A DNA stretch of 15,139 nt, taken from positions 1 through 15,139 of the forward strand of contig JBFYSV010000017.1 of the NCBI GenBank assembly GCA_041301185.1. The letters run 5' to 3'. Both the position numbers and the translations under genes were made by a program. The notes beneath the pieces were generated by a model that worked only from the letters and a program-made list of their open reading frames with translations, ran no database searches and was not told the DNA's origin. Below are positions 1-6,564 of this stretch, piece by piece. Each line of letters begins with the position of its first letter. The first letter of the stretch is position 1. The DNA comes from JAQBDA01 sp041301185. GTDB lineage: Bacteria; Chloroflexota; Anaerolineae; Anaerolineales; UBA4823.

Positions 1-59
1 ACCCCCCCCCCACTGTCCCCTTGAACTGCGTAACTCCTTAAAATAATCATGCTCTTATC

Positions 60-635
60 GTGAAAATGGACCGGAGATTATTTTATACCCTTTGGTATTT
101 TCGAGCTCCACCTTGGGATACCGGTATTTCGCCTCCCGAACTGATTGCATTTATTCAATCGAATCCACCGGGTCGGGCGCTAGATTTGGGTTGTGGCACA
201 GGGACGAACGCAATAACACTAACCCAACACGGTTGGCAGGTGATCGGGATTGATTTTATCGGAAAGGCAATCCGCAGAGCCCGCTATAAAGCCCGCCAAG
301 AAGGTTTGAAAATAGATTTCCATGTCGGTGATGTAACCCGTCTGGATAAAATTAACGGGGCGTTCGACCTGATTCTTGACATCGGTTGTTTCCACAACCT
401 GCCCCATGCAGGCAAGGTAAAGTATGTGCAGAATTTAGAGCGTTTCCTTGCCCCAAAGGGCACCTTTTTATTATATGGTTTCATCAGCGAAATTCCAAAC
501 TCTGAATCCGGGATCACGCCCAATGACCTGGTTTTGATCCAAAACCGGCTCGCACTGGTTGATAGGAATGACGGCACAGATAGGGGTCAGCGTCCATCTG
601 CTTGGTTCACCTTTAGCGCAGAGTCATCTGAGTGA
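60..635 (+). CDS. Class I SAM-dependent methyltransferase
   Basis: A 191-residue Rossmann-fold methyltransferase that transfers a methyl group from S-adenosylmethionine to an unknown, probably small, substrate. Motif I is clear (LDLGCGTGTNA, residues 42-52), followed by the acidic end of strand 2 (VIGIDF, 61-66), a motif II-like GDVTRLD (90-96) and the post-motif segment DLILDIGCFHNL. The N-terminal WDTGISPPEL and C-terminal DGTDRGQRPSAWFTF blocks are typical of short TehB/UbiE-like soluble methyltransferases, and the length is complete for this group. The start is GTG at 60; ATG at 66 is an equally good alternative, and neither has a convincing ribosome site. It lies 30 nt before the next plus-strand gene, so the two may be cotranscribed. 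The substrate cannot be read from the sequence. Confidence 0.85.
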   Translation: MKMDRRLFYTLWYFRAPPWDTGISPPELIAFIQSNPPGRALDLGCGTGTNAITLTQHGWQVIGIDFIGKAIRRARYKARQEGLKIDFHVGDVTRLDKINGAFDLILDIGCFHNLPHAGKVKYVQNLERFLAPKGTFLLYGFISEIPNSESGITPNDLVLIQNRLALVDRNDGTDRGQRPSAWFTFSAESSE

Positions 636-665
636 CCTGGTAAGTTGCTTTCATGGAGTTTATCG

Positions 666-1607
666 GTGTATATGAATCGTTTTCTCTTCATCTTTCTAGA
701 CGGAGTTGGTCTGGGGGAAAATAATCCAGAGATCAATCCTTTTGCACTCGCAAAAACCCCAACCCTTAGCGCGTTGCTGGAAGGAAAAGCTCTTTTAGCC
801 AGCTCAGCACCGTTTTTTGGTGCTCAAGCCAGCCTGCTTGCCCTGGACGCCGGATTGGGTGTGGCGGGTTTGCCCCAATCCGCCACCGGTCAGGCTACCC
901 TGCTGACCGGTATCAATGTCCCCGGAAGATTGGGTTATCATTATGGACCCAAACCGAATCAACCTGTCGCAAATTTCTTGAAGGGTGGAACATTATTCAG
1001 CCAGATCAGAGATGCGGGATTACGGGCAGGATTCCTGAACGCCTACCCGCCACGCTATTTTGATGCCATCGCAACCGGGCACCGATTGTATTCCGCCATC
1101 CCTCTGGCAGTCACCAGTGCTGGACTGCGGTTATTTACCGAACAAAATCTGCGAGAAGGGTTGGCATTATCCGCAGACTTTACTGGACAGGGCTGGCGCG
1201 ACCACCTGAATATCAACCAGATACCAGTTCTTTCTCCCCGAGAAGCCGGTATCCGGCTTGCCAGCCTGGGAGAAACCTACGACTTCTCGTTCTTTGAATA
1301 CTGGCTTAGCGATTACGCCGGTCATCGCCAGGATATGGCGCAAGCAGTTGAGCTCGTAGAGCTTCTAGACCAGGTAATCAGCAGTTTGGTCAGCCAGTGG
1401 GATAACGATCACGGGCTCATTTTTGTCACTTCGGACCATGGGAATATGGAAGACCTCAGCACTCGCCGCCACACCAATAATCCTGTTCCAGCCTTGCTGA
1501 TCGGTTCTACCCGCTTGAGAGAACAGTTCTCAGTGAATCTAAAAGCGTTGACCGATGTCGCACCTGCGATAACCAGGTTATTATTTGATAGATTTCAATT
1601 AAGTTAG
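666..1607 (+). CDS. Short phosphoglycerate-mutase-like alkaline phosphatase superfamily metalloenzyme
   Basis: A roughly 313-residue enzyme of the alkaline phosphatase superfamily, closest in motifs to cofactor-independent phosphoglycerate mutase and phosphopentomutase. Visible metal and catalytic residues, numbered from GTG 666, are D12 (FLDGVGLG), the nucleophile region around S72 (QSATGQATLLTG), D216 and H220 (DYAGHRQD), D257/H258 (TSDHGN) and H269 (HTNNPVP). True iPGM is about 510 residues and ApgM about 400; here the insert between nucleophile and second metal site is short, so mutase activity is uncertain and a phosphatase or other phosphoryl-transfer role is possible. GGAG at 655-658 lies 7 nt before GTG 666, which decides the start; ATG 672 would remove two residues, and a TTG-started frame from 645 is less likely. 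Confidence 0.75.
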   Translation: MYMNRFLFIFLDGVGLGENNPEINPFALAKTPTLSALLEGKALLASSAPFFGAQASLLALDAGLGVAGLPQSATGQATLLTGINVPGRLGYHYGPKPNQPVANFLKGGTLFSQIRDAGLRAGFLNAYPPRYFDAIATGHRLYSAIPLAVTSAGLRLFTEQNLREGLALSADFTGQGWRDHLNINQIPVLSPREAGIRLASLGETYDFSFFEYWLSDYAGHRQDMAQAVELVELLDQVISSLVSQWDNDHGLIFVTSDHGNMEDLSTRRHTNNPVPALLIGSTRLREQFSVNLKALTDVAPAITRLLFDRFQLS

Positions 1608-1651
1608 CGCCCCTTTGATAGTGTTGTGCTTCATCCAGAGTGACAAGCAAC

Positions 1652-1680
1652 CTATCATCGAAGCTGGGAGGGATTATAAT
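1652..1680 (+). promoter_or_regulatory. Probable sigma70 promoter of degV
   Basis: A perfect TATAAT lies at 1675-1680, and 17 bp upstream is a weak -35 (CTATCA, 1652-1657, 3 of 6 matches). Transcription would start near 1687 and give a leader of about 38 nt that includes the AGGAGAG ribosome site. The 117-nt gap between the metalloenzyme and degV is consistent with a separate promoter. The -35 is the weak point. Confidence 0.4.
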
Positions 1681-1724
1681 TAACCCGGATATTCGATTAA
1701 GGCAAATCTGCTCAGGAGAGTTCA

Positions 1725-2594
1725 ATGGGGACCGTAGCAATCGTCACGGATAGCTGTGCCAGCATTCCTGAAACAATGATCTCTTCCCTCAACATCAATT
1801 GGGTTCCTTATTATATCCACCGAGGCAAAGAAGTTTTACGGGACCTGCTAACCATCCAGCGCGAGGCGTTCTATGAGTGGCTGCCCACAGCTACGGTGTT
1901 GCCAACCACAGCCAGTCCAGGACCAGGGGATTATTTAACTTTGTATGAAAAGCTGGCTGGCGATCAGGGCATAGAAGAAATCGTCAGTATTCACATGACA
2001 TCTAAAGGCAGCGGTGCATACCAAGCAGCTTTGACCGCAAAATCTATGGCTGACGAGATGCTCCCTGGAGTTACGATCGAGGTGATCGACTCGCTCAATG
2101 TCTCGATGTGTCACGGCTGGATGGTGATTGAAGCTGCGCGAGCGTCTCTGGCTGGCAAATCGATGGCAGATATCGTCGCTACAGTAAAAAGATTAATCCC
2201 CCTTACCCGTATGATCCAGACAGCAGATACACTCAAATATTTGTATATGGGTGGGCGGATTGGCAAAGCCAAGCATCTGGTTGGCACGCTTTTGAACATC
2301 AAGCCATTGATCAGTATGGAGGATGGTGTAATTGTAGCAATAGGGCAAGCCAGGAGCCGCTCGCGTGCATACCAGATGATGGTGGATAAGGTTGAATCTG
2401 CTGTTGGTTACATGGGAAAGATAAAAATTGCCTACGTGCACGCAGCCGCGTTGGAAGAAGCTGAGATGATAAGATCTCTGGTTGAAAAACGCCTGGATGC
2501 CGTTGAGAGCATCATCACTGAGCTATCCCCAGCCCTCGGCGTCCATACTGGTCCCGGGACAGCAGGTTTATGCTATTATCCTGTTGGTAAATAA
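1725..2594 (+). CDS. DegV family fatty-acid-binding protein
   Basis: A 289-residue DegV protein; family members bind a fatty acid in a pocket between two domains, and those of the FakB type present it to the kinase FakA. Family landmarks appear in order: VTDSCASIP (7-15), the TTASPGPGDY block (61-70), an MTSKGSGAYQAA segment where most members have a LSGTYQSA-like block, the strongly conserved TLKYLYMGGRIGKAK (about 168-182), KPLIS...DG, and the C-terminal HTGPGTAG (274-281). AGGAGAG at 1714-1720 sits a few bases before ATG 1725, which fixes the start. No DAK-domain FakA partner is in the window. The next gene, convergent on the other strand, is a fatty acyl-CoA ligase, so a lipid role fits, but no fatty-acid kinase step can be shown here. 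Confidence 0.9.
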   Translation: MGTVAIVTDSCASIPETMISSLNINWVPYYIHRGKEVLRDLLTIQREAFYEWLPTATVLPTTASPGPGDYLTLYEKLAGDQGIEEIVSIHMTSKGSGAYQAALTAKSMADEMLPGVTIEVIDSLNVSMCHGWMVIEAARASLAGKSMADIVATVKRLIPLTRMIQTADTLKYLYMGGRIGKAKHLVGTLLNIKPLISMEDGVIVAIGQARSRSRAYQMMVDKVESAVGYMGKIKIAYVHAAALEEAEMIRSLVEKRLDAVESIITELSPALGVHTGPGTAGLCYYPVGK

Positions 2595-2646
2595 GCCCCT
2601 CTGGTTTTGAAGGCAGCAAGATCACCCAGAATTATTTCAATAAAAT

Positions 2647-2678
2647 AGGAGAGCGGTGGAGATCCAAACCGCTCTCCT
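2647..2678. terminator. Bidirectional intrinsic terminator between convergent degV and acyl-CoA ligase
   Basis: A perfect 11-bp inverted repeat, AGGAGAGCGGT (2647-2657) and ACCGCTCTCCT (2668-2678), encloses a 10-nt loop. It lies 52 nt after the degV stop and 14 nt after the ligase stop. Read on the minus strand the stem is followed by TATTTTATTG, a T-rich tract, so it best terminates the ligase transcript. On the plus strand the following sequence is only mildly T-rich, so it may be a weaker terminator for degV. Confidence 0.8.
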
Positions 2679-2692
2679 GAAATTACCCCGAC

Positions 2693-4378
2693 TTAACCTC
2701 CGCTGGTTTCTTTATGTTGGCGGACAAGCTCGCGCCGTAGGATCTTCCCTACTGTGGTTTTCGGCAATTCGCTTCGGAATTCGATTTGGGTGGGAACCTT
2801 GAACTTGGCGAGACGCTCCTTACACCAATCTTTGATCTCTTCTTCGGATAATGCTTCTCCCGGCTTGACTACTACCCAGGCCTTGACCGTCTCACCCCGA
2901 TAAGCATCCGGGATACCTGCCACGCCTACCTCTAAAACCTTCGGATGGGCGGCAATCACTTCCTCAACTTCCCTGGGCCATACCTGGTAACCCCCCGGTT
3001 TTATGAGCTCCTTCTTGCGGTCAACGATATAGAAATAACCTTCTTCGTCCATTCGGGCAATGTCGCCTGTATATAACCAACCATCTCGGAGAGCGTTGGT
3101 GGTTTCGGTTGGCATCATGTGGTAGCCGACAAATACTTGCGGTCCCTTGATAACCAGCTCACCAATCTCTCCCACTGGGAGCACAGTAACCTCATCATCC
3201 AGGCTTATGATTCGGGCATCGACATCGGACAGTGGTAAGCCGATCGACCCGGTGCGGTTTTCTCCCAAGAGCGGGTTGCAATGGGTGGCAGTTGGAGCTT
3301 CGGACAATCCGTATCCCTCGAACACCACACCGCCTGTCAAGGCCTCGAATTTCTCTTTAGTTTCCCGCATCAAGGGAGCCGATCCGGAGATACAGGCTTT
3401 GATCGTACTCAGGTTGTACTTCCCGGCCAGCACATCCGGGTGATTGTTAATTGCGTTGTAAAGCGTTGGGACACCTGGGAAAATGGTAGCTTTATATTTC
3501 TGGATATTATCTAAATCATCTTTCAAATCCTTGGCATTTGGCACCATTACCATTGCTGAGCCACACAAGATGGAAAATAACATTCCTGCTACCATACCGT
3601 ACACATGGAAGAGGGGAATCGCCATCAAAGTCACTTCCTTTCCCTCCTCCGCACTGACAAACCAGGAACGAATCTGCAATGCATTGGCGACCAGGTTGCG
3701 ATGCAATGAAATTGCTCCCTTCGAGGTACCTGTGGTGCCGCCGCTATACTGGAATAAGGCTACATCTTCTGCCCCGATCTCAACTTTCGGGCGATCTTCA
3801 GGTTTGTGTTTGTTGATCAAATCTTGCATCCAGACATCTCCCTCGGCAAGCTGGATGCGGAATCCACCTTTCTTCTCACGGGTCAATGTGAACAGGAATG
3901 ACAGGATGGGTGGCAACGTTTCTTTGAGATTTGTGACCACGCAGGTTCTTATTCTGGTTTTTGCCTGGACCTTCTTAATCGTGTTGTAAAAATTACTCAT
4001 CACAAGCATCACTTCAATGCCTGCGTCGTTGACCTGATGCTCGATCTCGCGGGCAGTGTAGAGGGGATTGGTTGCCACAACCACCCCACCTGCCTTGAGG
4101 GCAGCAAAATATGCAATCACGAATTGGGGGGTATTCGGCATAAAGATGCCAACCCGGTCGCCTTTCTTCACCCCCATCTCTGCCAATCCTGCTGCCAGCC
4201 GGTCAGTAATTTCATCCATCTCCTTGAAGCTTATCTTAGCCCCTTTGAAGATTGTGCAAGGAGCATCTGCATACTTGCGAGCAGATTGCTCCAGCAGATT
4301 GAATACAGGAACGTTAGGATAGTCGATTTGATGAGGAACGCCTTGATCATATTTCTTTAGCCAGGGTCTTTCATCCAT
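2693..4378 (-). CDS. Long-chain fatty acid--CoA ligase (AMP-forming, FadD type)
   Basis: A 561-residue ANL-superfamily enzyme that activates a carboxylic acid as acyl-AMP and transfers it to coenzyme A. All core motifs are present: YSGGTTGTSKG (211-221, phosphate loop), IPLFHVYG (254-261), GYGLSEAP (355-362), YTGD (436-439), the hinge and A8 region YIVDRKKELIKPGG (450-463), and PKTTVGKILRREL (539-551) with catalytic Lys545. Length and motif spelling fit long-chain acyl-CoA synthetases rather than acetyl-CoA or aryl ligases, though the chain length used is inferred. A strong AAGGAGG site (4384-4390) lies 5 nt from ATG 4378, with a near-consensus promoter upstream. The gene appears monocistronic, ending at the inverted-repeat terminator. 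It probably feeds beta-oxidation or acyl-lipid recycling. Confidence 0.93.
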   Translation of the reverse strand: MDERPWLKKYDQGVPHQIDYPNVPVFNLLEQSARKYADAPCTIFKGAKISFKEMDEITDRLAAGLAEMGVKKGDRVGIFMPNTPQFVIAYFAALKAGGVVVATNPLYTAREIEHQVNDAGIEVMLVMSNFYNTIKKVQAKTRIRTCVVTNLKETLPPILSFLFTLTREKKGGFRIQLAEGDVWMQDLINKHKPEDRPKVEIGAEDVALFQYSGGTTGTSKGAISLHRNLVANALQIRSWFVSAEEGKEVTLMAIPLFHVYGMVAGMLFSILCGSAMVMVPNAKDLKDDLDNIQKYKATIFPGVPTLYNAINNHPDVLAGKYNLSTIKACISGSAPLMRETKEKFEALTGGVVFEGYGLSEAPTATHCNPLLGENRTGSIGLPLSDVDARIISLDDEVTVLPVGEIGELVIKGPQVFVGYHMMPTETTNALRDGWLYTGDIARMDEEGYFYIVDRKKELIKPGGYQVWPREVEEVIAAHPKVLEVGVAGIPDAYRGETVKAWVVVKPGEALSEEEIKDWCKERLAKFKVPTQIEFRSELPKTTVGKILRRELVRQHKETSGG

Positions 4379-4429
4379 TTCCGCCTCCTTTGCCGAGTAG
4401 CGTACCTGCTTGCTTTTGCCTATAAAAAT

Positions 4430-4458
4430 AGTATAGATATAACTGGTCTGAAAGTCAA
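4430..4458 (-). promoter_or_regulatory. Sigma70 promoter of the acyl-CoA ligase
   Basis: On the minus strand, TTGACT (4453-4458) and TATACT (4430-4435) are separated by exactly 17 bp; each hexamer matches consensus at five of six positions. Transcription should begin near 4423 and give a 45-nt leader containing the AAGGAGG ribosome site. Confidence 0.8.
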
Positions 4459-4606
4459 ATGATTCAGTCGAGATTCCTTAACTTTTTCATAAAGAAAGAA
4501 TAATCACACCATTTCATCTGGTATCCCGTCCCAAACGGATAACCTTTATAATTACGCGGTTCAGAGGCAAATCGAGCCTACATCCCATTTGCCGCCTGAG
4601 TCATAA

Positions 4607-4612
4607 TATAAT
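4607..4612 (+). promoter_or_regulatory. Possible -10 element for the PIG-L deacetylase gene
   Basis: TATAAT at 4607-4612 sits 36 nt before ATG 4649 in an otherwise gene-free 270-nt divergent gap. No good -35 hexamer is found 16-18 bp upstream, so this is a weak or activator-dependent promoter, or chance. The rest of the gap holds the ligase promoter and nothing else I recognise. Confidence 0.35.
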
Positions 4613-4648
4613 CACAAGGTTTGACTTACTTCTTCGGAGGCAATTTCT

Positions 4649-5398
4649 ATGACTAGCTTTTATGTGCCCCAGAGTGCAGCGATCATTGTTGCTCACCCTG
4701 ACGATATTGAATTTACCTGTGCAGGTACGATAACCAGGTGGGTGAAAGCTGGCTCTCGCATCGCATATATTCTTTGCACCAGTGGCGAAGTGGGTATCGC
4801 TGAGAATGGGATGACCAAACCGCGCGCAGCCGAAATCCGCGAGGCGGAGCAGGTCGCAGCAGCCAAAGTTATTGGCGTCGAGAATGTTATTTTCCTTCGC
4901 GAGCCGGATGGAATGCTTCAAGCCACGCTTGATCTTCGCAAGAAATTGGTCAGAGAGATCAGGCGTTTCCAGCCCGAGGTAGTTGTTTGTGGAGATCCAA
5001 CCGTTGTTTGGGCTGGTGAAAACTATATTAACCATCCAGATCACCGGGCGGCTGCTACCGCAGCTCTGGATGCGGTATTTCCCGCCGCCGGGCAACCCAA
5101 TCTGTTCGAAGACCTGGAAACCGAAGGTATTTACGCGTTTAAACCCAGAAAAGTTTATGTGACAGGCCGGAACCAGTCCGAATTATTTGTCAATATCACC
5201 GAAACAATCGATCTAAAAGTAACCGCGCTGAGAGCTCACCGCAGCCAGATGAAAGATTGGGATCCAGAACCCAGGATTAAAGAATGGGCTGCGGAACGCG
5301 CCAGAGGCAAAGAGATGCTGTACGCCGAATCTTTCCGGGTGGTTACCCTGGTAAGTGATGAAGATTGGGAACAAACCCACGGCAGAGTGTATAGATAA
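4649..5398 (+). CDS. PIG-L/LmbE family deacetylase
   Basis: A 249-residue zinc-dependent N-deacetylase of the PIG-L/LmbE fold. Members remove the acetyl group from N-acetylglucosaminyl conjugates (PIG-L, MshB, BshB) or related small molecules. The zinc and catalytic motif AHPDDIE (15-21) is intact, with the second site NHPDHRA (128-134) and a late histidine in RAHRSQ (His197). The domain spans residues 10-200 and the C-terminal tail resembles BshB-like proteins (Q-x-x-D-W followed by a helix). CGGAGG at about 4635-4640 is 8 nt from ATG 4649. No bacillithiol or mycothiol ligase or glycosyltransferase sits beside it, so the substrate is unassigned. The gene ends 7 nt from the stop of the convergent ligase. 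Confidence 0.88.
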   Translation: MTSFYVPQSAAIIVAHPDDIEFTCAGTITRWVKAGSRIAYILCTSGEVGIAENGMTKPRAAEIREAEQVAAAKVIGVENVIFLREPDGMLQATLDLRKKLVREIRRFQPEVVVCGDPTVVWAGENYINHPDHRAAATAALDAVFPAAGQPNLFEDLETEGIYAFKPRKVYVTGRNQSELFVNITETIDLKVTALRAHRSQMKDWDPEPRIKEWAAERARGKEMLYAESFRVVTLVSDEDWEQTHGRVYR

Positions 5399-5405
5399 CC
5401 AGCGA

Positions 5406-6467
5406 TCAAATCAGCTCATATCGCTTCAGGGCAGTGTTCAAAATCATATTGACTAAGAAGGTGTGATCCACCCCTTCTGCTGCCGCTTCGATGACAAGGT
5501 CGGAATATCCTGGCGCGAGGCCCGGCAGGGTGTTGATCTCAAGAATATAGGGTTTCAAATTGTCGTTAATATCCAAACGAAAATCAACCCGAGAAACATC
5601 TAAAGCGCCAGTGACTCGAAATACCGCTGCAGTCAACCAGTTCAACTCGTCGACCATTTCGTCATCCAATGGAGCCGGGCAAAGATAATCAAGCTGCTCG
5701 GCAAGATCCACCTTCAAACGGTTCGAGTAGACGATATCGCTCTCTCCGAATGGTTGAAGGTTGACCTCCATTGGGGGGAAGAATCTCAAGCCAGCCTGGA
5801 CACGTGGAGCTGTGTCATCCTCTGGCAGGCGACGCGCTACCGGTCCCTGAAGGTTGCCGACTACCCCCACAGTAACCTCGCGACCATCGATAAATCGCTC
5901 GACTAATGCAGGTTGCGTATACCTCTTCAGGCAATGATCCACCTGTTCTCGCAGCTCGGAATCATTGTGAACAATTGACGATCGGGTTACCCCCATTCCT
6001 GTCCCTTCTCGGCTGGGTTTAACAAAAAGTGGGAATTCCATATCCGGGTCAAGGGGTTCATCCACGCGCTCAAACGTCTGGAATGTTGGCGTCGGTAAGT
6101 CATGGTAGCGAAGCACCCGCTTGGTCATTGGCTTATCGAGGGCAAGCGCCAGGGTGAGCACTTTCGAACCTGTATAGGGGATTCTCAACATCTCAAGTAT
6201 CGCTGGCACCTGGGCTTCACGCGCGTCACCAAAATGTCCCTCGCATATATTGAAGCAAATATCCGGCTTATAATTTCGGATTGTGTCGAAAAGAGTGATG
6301 TTACCTTCTAAAAACTCACTATGATGACCCCCTGAACGGATCGCGTTGAGCAAAGCATCTACTGTTTTCTCCGAATCAAGATCATCCCACTGGTCTTCAG
6401 CCATCCCGTCGAATTTTGGAGCATTATTCTTTAAGTTAGCCAGGACAGCAACCCGAAATTTCTTCAT
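5406..6467 (-). CDS. D-alanine--D-alanine ligase-like ATP-grasp enzyme
   Basis: A 353-residue ATP-grasp ligase with the Ddl fold. Ddl joins two D-alanines for peptidoglycan; the substrate here may differ. Conserved features are NICEGHFGDAREAQVPAILE (73-92) followed by IPYTGS (96-101), the DK..TK pair (111-116), Lys150 in FVKPSREGTGMGV, VERFIDGREVTVGV, and the magnesium-binding end DVSRVDFR (290-297) and LEINTLPG (309-316). Two canonical Ddl signatures are missing: the N-terminal GGxSxEHxVS block (here VAVLANLKNN) and the GEDG form of the substrate loop. AAGGAG at 6477-6482 lies 9 nt from ATG 6467. The start is well supported. It could be a non-canonical Ddl or an amino-acid or dipeptide ligase of another pathway. 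Confidence 0.8.
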   Translation of the reverse strand: MKKFRVAVLANLKNNAPKFDGMAEDQWDDLDSEKTVDALLNAIRSGGHHSEFLEGNITLFDTIRNYKPDICFNICEGHFGDAREAQVPAILEMLRIPYTGSKVLTLALALDKPMTKRVLRYHDLPTPTFQTFERVDEPLDPDMEFPLFVKPSREGTGMGVTRSSIVHNDSELREQVDHCLKRYTQPALVERFIDGREVTVGVVGNLQGPVARRLPEDDTAPRVQAGLRFFPPMEVNLQPFGESDIVYSNRLKVDLAEQLDYLCPAPLDDEMVDELNWLTAAVFRVTGALDVSRVDFRLDINDNLKPYILEINTLPGLAPGYSDLVIEAAAEGVDHTFLVNMILNTALKRYELI

Positions 6468-6524
6468 CGAACAGTTCTCCTTGAGAAGTGTGATTGTTCG
6501 CTTGTAGAGTTCTGGTGAATTGTG

Positions 6525-6554
6525 ATGCTACAAGGTATGTGAATTATAAGTCAA
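6525..6554 (-). promoter_or_regulatory. Possible promoter of the ATP-grasp ligase
   Basis: In the 97-nt gap before the ligase, minus strand, TTGACT (6549-6554) is followed after 18 bp by TAGCAT (6525-6530, four of six matches). A TATAAT (6543-6548) lies directly next to the TTGACT but has no good -35. The gap has no terminator hairpin for the upstream coiled-coil gene, so read-through is also possible. Confidence 0.4.
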
Positions 6555-6564
6555 CCTCTGGTTT

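Noticed and set aside
1..20. Run of ten C and further C-rich bases at the left edge
   Set aside because: Could be phase-variable or regulatory, but it sits at the extreme end with no gene fused to it and homopolymers are prone to assembly or sequencing error.
3483..3989. 168-codon plus-strand open frame inside the acyl-CoA ligase
   Set aside because: Lies wholly antisense to a gene with all ANL motifs; its translation has no family features or ribosome site.
4601..5095. 164-codon minus-strand frame over the PIG-L deacetylase
   Set aside because: Antisense shadow of a well-supported gene; no recognisable domain or ribosome site.
5401..5425. AGCGAT/ATCGCT inverted repeat as terminator
   Set aside because: Only six pairs, 13-nt loop and no T tract on either strand.
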